DNA of 53,249 nucleotides from JAABRU01 sp050180235. GTDB lineage: Bacteria > Desulfobacterota > Desulfobacteria > Desulfobacterales > Desulfococcaceae. Made by a program: the position numbers and the translations under genes. Below are positions 1 to 9,640 of this stretch, piece after piece. The notes beneath the pieces are model-generated. The model saw nothing but the letters and a program-made list of their open reading frames with translations. It had not been told where the DNA came from and searched no databases. How positions within the stretch are numbered: the stretch's first letter is position 1; each line of letters begins with the position of its first letter. The stretch lies in NCBI GenBank assembly GCA_050180235.1, contig JBFXEJ010000028.1:1-53249 (forward strand), given 5' to 3'.

Positions 1-89
1 CCAATTCTCCATTGATTTTTTCAGAAAATCCCCTCCTGAAAGGGAAAGTGGTGTGTTTCATAAGTATGTTTTCAATGGCGAACCGGTAT
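1..89. repeat. Right part of a small inverted-repeat element (family 4), cut by the window edge
   Basis: The first bases read CCAATTCTCCATTGA, and positions 72-89 read TCAATGGCGAACCGGTAT, close to its reverse complement. Related ends lie at 15336-15353, 30134-30151 and 32982-33000. It looks like a miniature inverted-repeat element between the gene before the window (murE would be expected) and murF. The left end starts just outside the window, so no target duplication can be checked. The element type is inferred from structure only. Confidence 0.5.
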
Positions 90-160
90 TATGTCTGATA
101 AGCGGATAATCACACTGATTTGAACAAAAACAGGACAAAGGACAGAACCAGGGGAAACAG

Positions 161-1594
161 ATGTCAAAAAAGGAACCATGGAGCACAGCCCAGATTCTCA
201 AAGCAACCGGGGGGAAACTCCTGAGCGGAAATCCGGAATCTGTTTTTTCAGGGATTTCCACAGACTCCAGAACCATATCCGAAGAGGAACTGTTTGTTGC
301 CATAAGCGGAGAGCATCATGACGGACATAATTTTATCCCGGATGTTGTTGGCCGGGGGGGAAAGGGACTGATCATTTCCGGAGCAAAGATCGGAGAACTG
401 TTCCATAAGGAATGGGAAAACAGGTCTGTTGTCTGTATTGCTGTGGAAGATACGCTTCGTGCCCTGGGTGCGCTGGCTGCTTTCAGAAGAATGCAGAGCG
501 GAGTTTCTCTGGCGGCCATCACAGGTTCCAACGGCAAAACCACCACACGGCAGATGACTGCGGCCATTATTTCCAAATATTACCACACCCTTTCCACATC
601 AGGCAATTTCAACAATGAAATCGGACTTCCCCTCACACTTCTCCGGCTCGAACCCGGTCATGAATGGGCAGTGGTGGAACTGGGAATGAACCATCCCGGT
701 GAAATCGGCAGACTGACCCGCATCTGCATACCGGATGTGGGAGTCATTACCAATATCGGCCCGGCTCATCTGGAAGGACTTGGTTCTGTGGAGGCTGTGG
801 CCCATGCCAAAGGGGAAATGCTCAGCAGCATGTCTTCCGACACTGTCGCAGTGCTTAACGCAGATGATCCCGCATGTATGAAACTGGCTGCCCGATGCAC
901 GCAGGAAATCATCACGTTCGGTTTGTCCGAGGAGGCACAGGTCAGAGCTTTGGATGTAAAGAGAAAAGGTATGGAAATCTCTTTCATTCTGGAAATATCC
1001 CCGGAAATGGCAGAAGTCTGTCTTCACACGCCTGCCGCATTTATGGTGCATGACGCTCTTGCTGCTGCCGCGGCTGCATACGGAGCCGGTCTTTCTGCAA
1101 AAGAGATTGCTCCCTGCCTTTCAGATTTCAGACCCGCAGAACGCAGGATGAATATCTTTCAGACCGCGGGGGAATTCTGCATTATTGACGATACCTATAA
1201 TGCCAATCCCGGCTCAGTGAAGGCAGCACTCAACACACTTGCGGATCTGAAAGGAAAAAACCGGGGCATTGCCGTACTCGGCGATATGCTGGAACTGGGA
1301 AAACAGTCTGAAACTCTGCATAAGGAAATCGGCATGTTCTGCGCAGATGCCGGTATTGACATACTTTTTCTCACCGGAAAGCAGAAAGAACATGCTGCGG
1401 CAGGAGCGCAGGAACGCGGAATGAACCGTAAACAGATTTTTACCGGCTCCCGTGAGGAAATCATCAAATCTCTGAAAGAAATTCTTCAGCCAGGGGACTG
1501 GGTGCTGATAAAAGGATCAAGGGGAATGAAAATGGAACTCATCCCGGACACACTCAGGGACTGGGCGGACAAAAATCCGGGAAAGGGAAACTGA
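161..1594 (+). CDS. murF: UDP-N-acetylmuramoyl-tripeptide--D-alanyl-D-alanine ligase MurF
   Basis: Cytoplasmic ATP-dependent ligase that adds D-Ala-D-Ala to UDP-MurNAc-tripeptide, the last cytoplasmic step of peptidoglycan precursor synthesis. The 477-residue product has the Mur ligase layout: an N-terminal substrate domain, the ATP-binding motif GSNGKTTT near residues 120-127, the central-domain stretch NADDP, and a C-terminal domain with DDTYNANP. Length is normal. ATG at 161 follows AGGGGAAAC at a suitable distance. mraY begins 6 bases after the stop, so this opens the division/cell-wall operon seen here; murE would be expected just upstream, beyond the window. Confidence 0.97.
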   Translation: MSKKEPWSTAQILKATGGKLLSGNPESVFSGISTDSRTISEEELFVAISGEHHDGHNFIPDVVGRGGKGLIISGAKIGELFHKEWENRSVVCIAVEDTLRALGALAAFRRMQSGVSLAAITGSNGKTTTRQMTAAIISKYYHTLSTSGNFNNEIGLPLTLLRLEPGHEWAVVELGMNHPGEIGRLTRICIPDVGVITNIGPAHLEGLGSVEAVAHAKGEMLSSMSSDTVAVLNADDPACMKLAARCTQEIITFGLSEEAQVRALDVKRKGMEISFILEISPEMAEVCLHTPAAFMVHDALAAAAAAYGAGLSAKEIAPCLSDFRPAERRMNIFQTAGEFCIIDDTYNANPGSVKAALNTLADLKGKNRGIAVLGDMLELGKQSETLHKEIGMFCADAGIDILFLTGKQKEHAAAGAQERGMNRKQIFTGSREEIIKSLKEILQPGDWVLIKGSRGMKMELIPDTLRDWADKNPGKGN

Positions 1595-1600
1595 CATCTT

Positions 1601-2680
1601 ATGCTTTATCATCTTTTATATCCGCTGCACACAGACTTTGCTGTTTTCAATGTGTTCCGGTATATAACCTTCCGCACCATTTATGCCTGTCTCACGGCTT
1701 TTCTCATCTGTTTTATCCTTGGGCCCTGGGTGATCCGGAAACTCCGCACCCTGCAAATTGGGCAGTATATCCGGGAAGAGGGGCCTAAACATCACAATAT
1801 TAAGGCAGGAACACCCACTATGGGCGGTTCGCTCATTGTTTTTTCCGTAGTACTGTCCACTCTCTTATGGGCAAATCTGACCAACCCCTATATCTGGATT
1901 ATTCTTTTTGTGGTCATTTCTTACGGACTGATCGGTTTTGCTGATGACTGGCTTATGCAGATCAAAAAACGGAATATGGGACTTTCCGCGCGGCAGAAGA
2001 TTGGACTGCAGACAGTCGCGGCACTGGCAGCAGGATATTTTTTCTGGCTCTGCCCGGATTTTGACACCCGGCTGACTTTGCCCTTTTTCAAAAAAATTTC
2101 CCCGGATCTGGGATGGGGTTATATCTTTTTTGCGGCTTTTGTCATTGTTGGGACCTCCAATGCTGTCAACCTGACTGACGGACTGGACGGGCTGGCCATC
2201 GGGCCTGTGATTGTGGTGTCTGTCACCTATATGATATTTGCCTATGTGACAGGGCATGTGAAAATCGCCAACTATCTTCAGATCAATTATGTGGCAGGCA
2301 GCGGGGAGGCCTGTGTATTCTGCGGGGTTCTCGCGGGAGCGGGACTGGGCTTTCTCTGGTTTAACGCTTATCCCGCACAGGTCTTCATGGGCGATGTGGG
2401 CTCCCTTTCCCTGGGAGCTGTCATCGGAACCATCGCGGTAGTGACAAAGCAGGAGATTCTTCTGGTGCTGGTGGGCGGACTTTTTGTCATGGAAGCCCTG
2501 TCTGTAATTCTTCAGGTGGGTTTCTTCAAAATGACCAAAGGCCGCAGGATCTTCCGCATGGCCCCGCTGCACCACCATTTTGAACTCAAAGGCTGGCCCG
2601 AACCCAAAGTTATTGTAAGGTTCTGGATTATTTCGATTGCGCTCGCGCTGCTTTCCCTCAGCACCCTGAAACTGAGATAA
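1601..2680 (+). CDS. mraY: Phospho-N-acetylmuramoyl-pentapeptide transferase MraY
   Basis: Polytopic inner-membrane enzyme that transfers phospho-MurNAc-pentapeptide to undecaprenyl phosphate, forming lipid I. The 359 residues match the family length. The aspartate-rich catalytic motif FADDW and the later NLTDGLDGLA, FMGDVGSL and APLHHHFELKGWPE signatures are all intact. It lies 6 bases after murF and 4 bases before ftsW. In most proteobacterial clusters murD sits between mraY and ftsW; here there is no room for it. Confidence 0.97.
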   Translation: MLYHLLYPLHTDFAVFNVFRYITFRTIYACLTAFLICFILGPWVIRKLRTLQIGQYIREEGPKHHNIKAGTPTMGGSLIVFSVVLSTLLWANLTNPYIWIILFVVISYGLIGFADDWLMQIKKRNMGLSARQKIGLQTVAALAAGYFFWLCPDFDTRLTLPFFKKISPDLGWGYIFFAAFVIVGTSNAVNLTDGLDGLAIGPVIVVSVTYMIFAYVTGHVKIANYLQINYVAGSGEACVFCGVLAGAGLGFLWFNAYPAQVFMGDVGSLSLGAVIGTIAVVTKQEILLVLVGGLFVMEALSVILQVGFFKMTKGRRIFRMAPLHHHFELKGWPEPKVIVRFWIISIALALLSLSTLKLR

Positions 2681-2684
2681 TGCA

Positions 2685-3815
2685 ATGATCAGAAAACATG
2701 AATTCCGTATCAGAGGTTTTGTCCTGAGCGATTCCGACATCCTGATTCTTTTTCCGCTTCTTTTCCTGTCAGGCATCGGGATTGTGATGGTTTACAGTGC
2801 AAGTTCCGCTTTGGCACTCCGGAAATTCGGAAGTGATTACCATTTTCTGATCCGGCAGGCCGTATTTGTCATGATAGGATTTGTGCTGATGTTTTTGTGC
2901 AGACAGATACCCCTGAAATTAATTCGTTCTTTCACCTATCCCATATTGGGAATATCCCTGGGCCTGCTCATCGGGGTACTGATTCCGGGGCTGGGTGTAT
3001 CCGCGGGCGGGGCAGTGCGTTGGCTGCGGTTCGGCACATACACCTTTCAGCCTGCCGAGTTTGCCCGTTTTGCACTTGTACTGTATCTGGCCTATTCTCT
3101 GGAAAAAAAAGAAGAGCGGATAAAGGAGTTTTCCATCGGCTTTGTTCCGCATGTGCTGATTATGGGACTGATATGTCTGCCTGTTCTGCGCCAGCCTGAT
3201 TTCGGAACCGCAGTGATTCTTTTTGCAGTAACATGGATTATGATGTTTGCCGGAGGTGTCCGTATCAGACATCTGGGCATGTCACTGCTGCTTGTGCTCC
3301 TTCTGGTCTGGTTTCTGATTATCAGCACACCCTATCGCATGAAACGGTGGACCAGTTTTACAGATCCGTGGAAATATGCCTGTGATGAGGGATACCAGAC
3401 CATACACTCCCTTATGGCCTTTGGCAGCGGCGGAATATGGGGGGCAGGTGTGGGAAAAGGGTATCAGAAACTGTTTTATCTTCCTGAACCGCATACGGAT
3501 TTCATTTTTTCGGTACTCGGAGAGGAGCTTGGTCTGGTGGGGGTTCTGGCCGTAATCCTCTGTTATGCAGTTATTGTACGGCAGGGCATGATCATTGCCA
3601 GAAATACAGACGATTTTTTTCTGAGCCTGCTGGCAACCGGACTGACCGTATCTCTGGGGCTTCAGGTCTGCATCAATATGGGAGTGGCCCTGGCTCTGCT
3701 GCCTACCAAAGGGCTGACCCTTCCTTTTCTGAGTTACGGGGGGACATCCCTGCTGGTGAACATGGCATCTGTGGGAATACTCATGAATATCGGAATGTCA
3801 CAGTATGAAAAATAA
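2685..3815 (+). CDS. ftsW: Lipid II polymerase / cell division protein FtsW
   Basis: SEDS-family membrane glycosyltransferase that polymerises lipid II at the division septum together with its partner class B penicillin-binding protein. The 376-residue protein has about ten hydrophobic segments and family motifs such as YSASS, QPAEFAR, QPDFGTA, EPHTDFIF and LPFLSYGGTSL. RodA is the main alternative, but the position between mraY and murG favours FtsW. Its end overlaps the start of murG by 11 bases, which suggests translational coupling. Confidence 0.95.
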   Translation: MIRKHEFRIRGFVLSDSDILILFPLLFLSGIGIVMVYSASSALALRKFGSDYHFLIRQAVFVMIGFVLMFLCRQIPLKLIRSFTYPILGISLGLLIGVLIPGLGVSAGGAVRWLRFGTYTFQPAEFARFALVLYLAYSLEKKEERIKEFSIGFVPHVLIMGLICLPVLRQPDFGTAVILFAVTWIMMFAGGVRIRHLGMSLLLVLLLVWFLIISTPYRMKRWTSFTDPWKYACDEGYQTIHSLMAFGSGGIWGAGVGKGYQKLFYLPEPHTDFIFSVLGEELGLVGVLAVILCYAVIVRQGMIIARNTDDFFLSLLATGLTVSLGLQVCINMGVALALLPTKGLTLPFLSYGGTSLLVNMASVGILMNIGMSQYEK

Positions 3816-4923
3816 GCCTCTCCGAATTATCATTGCAGGCGGAGGTACAGGCGGTCATCTTTTTCCGGGCATCGCGATTGCCAATGCCTTCATGGAAAGG
3901 GATGCCCAAAACAGGATTCTGTTTGCCGGAACCGGGAAAAGCGTTGAAATGACTATTGTCGCCCAGGCAGGATTCCCCCACAGAAAAATTACAGCCGAAG
4001 GTCTCAAGGCACGGGGGCTGACCGCACAGATACGCTCTTTGCTGAAACTGCCTCTGGGAATATGGGAATCTGTCAGAATGATTCGGGAATTCCGGCCACA
4101 TATGGTGATCGGGGTGGGAGGATATTCTTCAGGGCCTGTGGTGCTTGCTGCGCGGCTGCTGGGTGTAAAAATTGTGCTTCATGAACAGAACCGGGTGCCG
4201 GGCATTACCAACCGGGTGCTGTCCTTTTTTGCAGACCGTGTCTGTGCTTCCTTTCCCCCTTCCGGAGAAAAAGGATTTCCGGCCTCTGTAATGGCCTCCG
4301 GCCGGATCCGCGTGACCGGAAATCCGGTGCGCAAAGAGATACTGCTGATCGGGGGGAAAAAGTCGGAGAGTCAGAATAAATTTTTTACCGTATTTATTAC
4401 CGGGGGAAGTCAGGGCGCCCACCGCATCAATACTGTCATGACGGAAGCAGTTCACCATCTGAAAAACCCGCAGGAATTCTGTTTTGTCCACCAGACCGGC
4501 CCCCAGGATGAATCTGCGGTCAGGCAGACATATTATGATGCGGGTATTTCCTTTGAAGTGCGTCCCTTTTTTACAGATATGCCCATACGGTACCGGAATG
4601 CGGATCTGATTATCTGCCGGGCAGGGGCTTCCACTGTGGCTGAAATAACAGCTATGGGGAAACCTGCTGTTTTTATTCCATTTCCACATGCAGCAGATGA
4701 CCACCAGACAATGAATGCCCATGCACTTGTCCGGGCCGGAGCTGCGGAGATGATTGCTGAAAAGGATTTGGATGCCCGGAAATTTGCAGAGAAAATTGCC
4801 TATTTTGCAGATCATCCGGAAATGCTGAAAAAAATGGCAGGGAAAGCAAAAATATTCGGAAAACCGGATGCCGCAGAGCAGATTGCGGATGTCTGCTGTT
4901 CCATTTTGGGACAGCATATCTGA
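3805..4923 (+). CDS. murG: UDP-N-acetylglucosamine transferase MurG (lipid II synthase)
   Basis: Peripheral membrane GT28 glycosyltransferase that adds GlcNAc to lipid I to make lipid II. The N-terminal GGGTGGHLFPGIAIA loop, the HEQN motif and the C-terminal donor-binding stretch CRAGASTVAEI are intact in 372 residues, a normal length. It overlaps ftsW by 11 bases. murC would normally follow directly; instead 153 non-coding bases separate it from murB. They hold a CACAAAG...CACATAGGACACAG stretch but no trace of murC. Confidence 0.96.
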   Translation: MKNKPLRIIIAGGGTGGHLFPGIAIANAFMERDAQNRILFAGTGKSVEMTIVAQAGFPHRKITAEGLKARGLTAQIRSLLKLPLGIWESVRMIREFRPHMVIGVGGYSSGPVVLAARLLGVKIVLHEQNRVPGITNRVLSFFADRVCASFPPSGEKGFPASVMASGRIRVTGNPVRKEILLIGGKKSESQNKFFTVFITGGSQGAHRINTVMTEAVHHLKNPQEFCFVHQTGPQDESAVRQTYYDAGISFEVRPFFTDMPIRYRNADLIICRAGASTVAEITAMGKPAVFIPFPHAADDHQTMNAHALVRAGAAEMIAEKDLDARKFAEKIAYFADHPEMLKKMAGKAKIFGKPDAAEQIADVCCSILGQHI

Positions 4924-5076
4924 AAACCGTCCGTCCGGGTAGCTGTTATGTCTGTCCGGAAAGGTTTTGCATTTACACAAAGTTTTTCACATAGGACACA
5001 GAGATTTTTTTCCAGTTTTTCATGCTGACTGTGGGGGACAAATCTGTCCGGGCAACTGAAAACCGGAAATTTCAGG

Positions 5077-6054
5077 ATGAATATGAGGATTGGCACAGAA
5101 GAACGGAAACATCTCAGGGAGATGCTGGGTGAAAATATCCGCTTTGACGAACCCATGTCCCGGCATACTTCCTTCCGGGCAGGCGGGCCTGCTGCGGCAT
5201 ATGCAAGTCCGGACAGTAAGGAAAAACTCTTAAATCTTATCCGCTGGGCTGCGGAGCAGGAATTTCCTCACAGCATTGTCGGAGACGGCACAAATCTGCT
5301 GGTAAAAGACAGCGGTTATCCGGGGATTATCATTGTTTTGACAAAATGCCTTCGGGAAACAGAGATAATCAGAGAAGAAAATGACGGCAGGGTAATCATC
5401 CGGGCCGGAGCCGGGGTGCGGATGAAAAGCCTGTGCAGATTTGCCATGCAAAACAGACTGGAGGGAATCAGCCCTCTTCTGGGCATTCCGGGAACTGTGG
5501 GCGGAGGCATTTGGATGAATGCGGGAACATCGCGAGGAGAAATCGCGGATATTCTGCACACAGTCACAGTGCTTTCACCGGACGGGAATATCCGGCAGAT
5601 TGACAGACAGAATCTCTGTTTCACATACAGGAAACTCATTTGGAGCCGGGAGCATGTCTCCTCTGAAGGAAAAAAACCCGTGATTGCGGAAGGTGATTTT
5701 GTTCTGCACAAAAGTATGAAAACTGTTGCGGAACTGGACTCAGAGGCACAGATGATTCTTGCACAGCGGCACAGAAGTCAGCCCCTGGAATTTCCCAGTG
5801 CCGGATGTTTTTTCAAAAATCCCGCCTCAGGCAGATCCGCAGGAGAACTGATAGACCGGGCAGAACTGAAGGGCGCACGGGTCGGAGGCGCGGAAGTTTC
5901 GGCAAAACATGCCAATTTCATCATCAACAGGAACAGAGCCAGTGCATCCGATATTCTTTCTTTGGCAGATATGGTGAAAAACAGGGTTGCCGAACTATTC
6001 GGAATTGAACTGGAAAGAGAGGTGAAGGTAATTGGACAGTCTGTTTATCCGTAA
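5077..6054 (+). CDS. murB: UDP-N-acetylenolpyruvoylglucosamine reductase MurB
   Basis: FAD enzyme that reduces UDP-GlcNAc-enolpyruvate to UDP-MurNAc with NADPH. The product has 325 residues. Visible motifs are the FAD-binding PMSRHTSFRAGG start, GDGTNLLV, IPGTVGGG and the C-terminal PSAGCFFKNP with the catalytic serine/cysteine region. An in-frame ATG lies two codons downstream, so the exact start is uncertain by 6 bases. Its end overlaps the likely TTG start of ftsQ by 23 bases. Confidence 0.95.
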   Translation: MNMRIGTEERKHLREMLGENIRFDEPMSRHTSFRAGGPAAAYASPDSKEKLLNLIRWAAEQEFPHSIVGDGTNLLVKDSGYPGIIIVLTKCLRETEIIREENDGRVIIRAGAGVRMKSLCRFAMQNRLEGISPLLGIPGTVGGGIWMNAGTSRGEIADILHTVTVLSPDGNIRQIDRQNLCFTYRKLIWSREHVSSEGKKPVIAEGDFVLHKSMKTVAELDSEAQMILAQRHRSQPLEFPSAGCFFKNPASGRSAGELIDRAELKGARVGGAEVSAKHANFIINRNRASASDILSLADMVKNRVAELFGIELEREVKVIGQSVYP

Positions 6055-6880
6055 AAATGATTATCCCTGGCAGCCGGAAACCGCGAACCGAAACGGAAAC
6101 AGGCAGGAGGAACTGCTCAAAGGAATACTTTTTCTTGGTATTCTCAGTATTATCCTAATCTCGGCCTATCATCTGATTACCCACTGCAGTTATTTCAGGA
6201 TTAAGGATATTGCGGTAATCGGCAATGAAAGGGTTTCCAGAGATGAGGCACTTTTGTATGCGGGAATCCGGGAAGGAATAAATATTGCGGATTTGAATCT
6301 TTATGTGGCGCAGAAACGTCTGCTGGCCAATCCCTGGGTTGCCGAAGCCCGGATGGACGCTGTCTTTCCTTCGGGAATACGAATACATATTGCAGAACAT
6401 CAGCCTTTGGCTGTTTTTGACATGGGACGCAGATTTATCATAAATCAGAAGGGAAATATTTTCAAGGAAGTGGAACCCCATGACTTTTTGGAAGTTCCCA
6501 CAGTCAGAGGTCTGAAATTTACAGATATTACGAATCCGGATGCGGGTGAGTCTTTCAAAGCGGTGATGGATGTGTTACACTGCGGTCAGCAGCAGGAAAG
6601 TATTATTCCCAACACTCTGATCCGGGAAATCCGGGCAGAACGGGAAACTGGACTTACACTTGTCACAGCAGATAATTTTCACCCGGTTCCGGTAAAAAAA
6701 ATCTGCCTGGGTTTCAGCGATTATCCTCTGAAATATATAAGGTTGCGGAAACTGTTTGCCTATCTGAAAGAAAACAGCGGGATGCAGAAGATAGAATCCA
6801 TTGATCTGAACAATCCGGATCGCATTGTGGTCAATCCCGGCAGAACGGAATCGCCCGCTGGCGAAAATAAGGAGGTTTGA
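6032..6880 (+). CDS. ftsQ: Cell division protein FtsQ
   Basis: Bitopic divisome protein that links early cytoplasmic and late periplasmic division proteins. The 282 residues show a cytoplasmic tail, one membrane segment near residues 30-48, a POTRA domain beginning FRIKDIAVIGNERV and an FtsQ-type C-terminal region. The predicted start is TTG at 6032, inside murB, preceded by the purine-rich GAGGTGAAGG; no ATG gives a complete transmembrane segment. The stop codon overlaps the ATG of ftsA as TGATG. Confidence 0.9.
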   Translation: MDSLFIRKNDYPWQPETANRNGNRQEELLKGILFLGILSIILISAYHLITHCSYFRIKDIAVIGNERVSRDEALLYAGIREGINIADLNLYVAQKRLLANPWVAEARMDAVFPSGIRIHIAEHQPLAVFDMGRRFIINQKGNIFKEVEPHDFLEVPTVRGLKFTDITNPDAGESFKAVMDVLHCGQQQESIIPNTLIREIRAERETGLTLVTADNFHPVPVKKICLGFSDYPLKYIRLRKLFAYLKENSGMQKIESIDLNNPDRIVVNPGRTESPAGENKEV

Positions 6881-8112
6881 TGCAGGGACAGGAAGAAATC
6901 ATTGTCGGACTGGATATCGGAACGACCAAGATATGCGCTGTGGTTGGCGAAGTATCCGGAAAAGATATTAATATCATTGGCATCGGAACCCATCCCTCTG
7001 TGGGACTGCGCAAAGGGGTGGTAGTCAATATCGAATCCACTGTGGAATCCATCAAAAAGGCGGTTGAAGACGCTGAACTCATGGCCGGATGCGAAATATC
7101 ATCTGTATATGCAGGTATAGCAGGCGGACATATCACAGGATTCAACTCCCGCGGCATTATTGCCATCAAGGGCGGTGCCGAGATTACACAGCAGGATGTG
7201 GATCGGGTCATTGATGCTGCACGGGCAGTGGCCATTCCCATGGACAGGGAGGTGATTCATGTCATTCCCCAGGAATTTATCGTGGATGACCATACCGGGA
7301 TTCTCAATCCCGTAGGCATGTCCGCAGTGCGGCTGGAGGCAAAAATCCATATTGTCACAGGCGCTGTGACATCGGCTCACAATATTGTCAAATGTGCCAA
7401 CCGTGCCGGGCTGGATGTGGCTGATATTGTTCTGGAATCACTTGCATCCAGTGAGGCGGTTCTGACAGCGGATGAAAAAGAACTGGGGACCGCTCTGCTG
7501 GATTTGGGCGGCGGCACGACGGATCTTGCTATTTTTTCCGGAAAAAATATCCGGCACACCTTTGTGCTGGCCCTGGGCGGCAACAATCTGACCAATGATA
7601 TTGCCGTAGGTCTCCGGGCGCCGCTTGCGGAAGCGGAAAAAATCAAGAAACAGTACGGTACCTGCTTTTCACGGAAAATCAAAGGGGATGATTATATTGA
7701 TGTGCCGGGAATGGGCGGCCGTAACACCCGGAAACTCTCCCGACAGGTGCTCTCTGAAATTCTGGAACCCCGTATGGAAGAAATATTCACTCTGATTCAA
7801 AGGGAAATTTACCGGGCAGGCATGGAGAACTCCATCAATTCCGGCATAGTTCTGACCGGGGGTTCTTCCATGCTGGATGGCGTGATCGGAATTGCGGAAT
7901 CCATCTTTCAGGTGCCGGCCCGGCTGGGAAAACCCAAAAATATCGGGGGGCTGGTGGATGTGGTCAACAATCCCATGTATGCCACAGGAGTAGGACTGGT
8001 ACTGTTCGGAGCGCGCAACCAGAGCGGCAAAAAAATCGGCAGAATCAGAGATGCCAATGTCTTTACCAGGATCATGAACCGCATGAAGAAATGGTTTAAA
8101 GATATAATTTGA
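6880..8112 (+). CDS. ftsA: Cell division protein FtsA
   Basis: Actin-like ATPase that tethers FtsZ filaments to the membrane. The protein has 410 residues and carries the actin-fold phosphate motifs GLDIGTTKICAVVGE and LDLGGGTTDLAIF plus VLTGGSS. The C-terminal MNRMKKWFKDII is a plausible amphipathic membrane-targeting helix. ATG at 6880 was preferred over TTG at 6877 because TAAGGAGG lies 4 bases before the ATG, and the ATG shares a base with the ftsQ stop. ftsZ follows after 70 bases. Confidence 0.97.
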   Translation: MQGQEEIIVGLDIGTTKICAVVGEVSGKDINIIGIGTHPSVGLRKGVVVNIESTVESIKKAVEDAELMAGCEISSVYAGIAGGHITGFNSRGIIAIKGGAEITQQDVDRVIDAARAVAIPMDREVIHVIPQEFIVDDHTGILNPVGMSAVRLEAKIHIVTGAVTSAHNIVKCANRAGLDVADIVLESLASSEAVLTADEKELGTALLDLGGGTTDLAIFSGKNIRHTFVLALGGNNLTNDIAVGLRAPLAEAEKIKKQYGTCFSRKIKGDDYIDVPGMGGRNTRKLSRQVLSEILEPRMEEIFTLIQREIYRAGMENSINSGIVLTGGSSMLDGVIGIAESIFQVPARLGKPKNIGGLVDVVNNPMYATGVGLVLFGARNQSGKKIGRIRDANVFTRIMNRMKKWFKDII

Positions 8113-8182
8113 CTATCAGAGGAAAATCAGATATATATACAGAAATCAGTATCCCTTTCATTCTTTCAGGAGGTGGGAAGCC

Positions 8183-9463
8183 ATGTTCAGCTATGTTGAA
8201 AACAACAATAATAAGACAGCGAAAATAAAAGTAATCGGCATTGGCGGCGCAGGCGGAAATGCTATCAACAATATGATTGATTCCGATCTCCGCGGCGTAA
8301 GCTTTATTGTAGCCAATACAGATATTCAGGCCCTTGAAATGTCCAGATCCCCGATAAAGATTCAGATAGGAGACAAGCTGACCGAGGGGCTGGGCGCAGG
8401 AGCCAATCCCCAGGTTGGGCGTGAGGCTGCCATGGAAAGTGCGGAGTCCATACGCAATGCCCTAAAGGACAGCCACATGGTTTTTATCACAGCCGGATTT
8501 GGCGGCGGAACCGGGACAGGAGCCGCTCCCGTAGTCGCTGATATCTGCAAGGAACTGGGAGCTCTGACCGTTGCCGTGGTGACAAAGCCTTTTTCCTTTG
8601 AAGGGAAAAAAAGAACCATGCAGGCGGAAGAAGGCATTGAAATCATACGTGAAATTGCTGACACAGTCATTACTATCCCCAATGACCGGCTCCGGGGACT
8701 GGCCTCCAAAAACGCGACCATGATAGAAATGTTCAGAAAAGCCGATGAGGTGCTGCTGCATTCGGTCAAGGGCATTACCGACCTGATCCTTATGCCCGGT
8801 CTTGTGAACCTGGATTTTGCTGATGTGAAAACCACGATGGAGAAAGCCGGCATGGCCATTATGGGCATCGGTTCTGCCAGCGGAGAAAACAGGGCCATAG
8901 AAGCCGCAGAGCGGGCCATTTCCCATCCCCTGCTGGAGGATCTGTCCATTGCCGGAGCCAAAGGTGTGCTGATGAATATCACCAGCAGCAGCAGTCTGAC
9001 CATGCAGGAAATGACAGAGGCTTCCGAACGCATTTACACTGAAGTTGGGGAAGATGCTGATATTATCTGGGGAACAGTGGTGGATGAAAGTCTGGGGGAT
9101 GAGATTCGCGTGACAGTGATTGCCACAGGGATTGAGGAACCCGGTGCTGTTTTGGCAGAGCGCAGGAAAAAAGCCGCAAATTTCAGACAGGAAAGGACCG
9201 GCCGTGAAACAGCAGCCACACGGGAAGTCCGGCAGGCTCCGCGGCAGCCCATGCGGGAGATGTCATATAAGGATATAAACAGGGATACAAACAAAGATAT
9301 GAAGAATGTTGTGGATTATGAAGAACCTGCCTTTATGCGGAAGAAAAAATTCAGGGGCGAAAGCATGGATGCGGAGTATCCCGGCCCGGACGTATATGAC
9401 AGCAAGACTGTTGATCCGGAGGATCTGGATATTCCCACTTTCCTGAGAAGAAAAGCAGATTAG
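8183..9463 (+). CDS. ftsZ: Cell division protein FtsZ
   Basis: Tubulin-like GTPase that forms the Z-ring. The 426 residues begin with the GTPase domain (IGIGGAGGNA, then the signature GGGTGTGAAP near residues 109-118) and continue with a C-terminal domain, a charged disordered linker and the conserved tail DIPTFLRRKAD. The start has a strong AGGAGGTG ribosome site. The linker contains a second tail-like motif, EEPAFMRKKKF, from residue 380. An intrinsic terminator follows 20 bases after the stop, so this is the last gene of the cluster. Confidence 0.98.
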   Translation: MFSYVENNNNKTAKIKVIGIGGAGGNAINNMIDSDLRGVSFIVANTDIQALEMSRSPIKIQIGDKLTEGLGAGANPQVGREAAMESAESIRNALKDSHMVFITAGFGGGTGTGAAPVVADICKELGALTVAVVTKPFSFEGKKRTMQAEEGIEIIREIADTVITIPNDRLRGLASKNATMIEMFRKADEVLLHSVKGITDLILMPGLVNLDFADVKTTMEKAGMAIMGIGSASGENRAIEAAERAISHPLLEDLSIAGAKGVLMNITSSSSLTMQEMTEASERIYTEVGEDADIIWGTVVDESLGDEIRVTVIATGIEEPGAVLAERRKKAANFRQERTGRETAATREVRQAPRQPMREMSYKDINRDTNKDMKNVVDYEEPAFMRKKKFRGESMDAEYPGPDVYDSKTVDPEDLDIPTFLRRKAD

Positions 9464-9483
9464 GAATTTCACTTATTTTTTCC

Positions 9484-9513
9484 AAACCAGGTTGGTGCAA
9501 ACCTGGTTTTTTT
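9484..9513 (+). terminator. Intrinsic terminator of the division cluster
   Basis: A perfect 10-bp stem, AAACCAGGTT at 9484-9493 against AACCTGGTTT at 9500-9509, closes a 6-base loop and runs into a T-tract. It begins 20 bases after the ftsZ stop. Confidence 0.9.
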
Positions 9514-9640
9514 ATGGAATTTGACAGATTCGGCCGGAACTAAGCGGAAATTCTGTGCAAACATGCAGAAAACCTGCTTTTCCGCAGTCATGGCACTGCC
9601 ATCCTTTTCAGATACTTCAGAATCTTTGCGTTTCCTGGGG

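Noticed and set aside
1865..2776. 303-codon minus-strand frame
   Set aside because: Lies opposite mraY; His/Gln-rich composition of a reverse-frame shadow.
4924..5076. Possible murC remnant between murG and murB
   Set aside because: None of the frames contains Mur ligase motifs; only short non-coding repeats were visible.
8362..9033. 223-codon minus-strand frame
   Set aside because: A shadow of ftsZ in the opposite strand, rich in Ser/Arg, with no family motifs.
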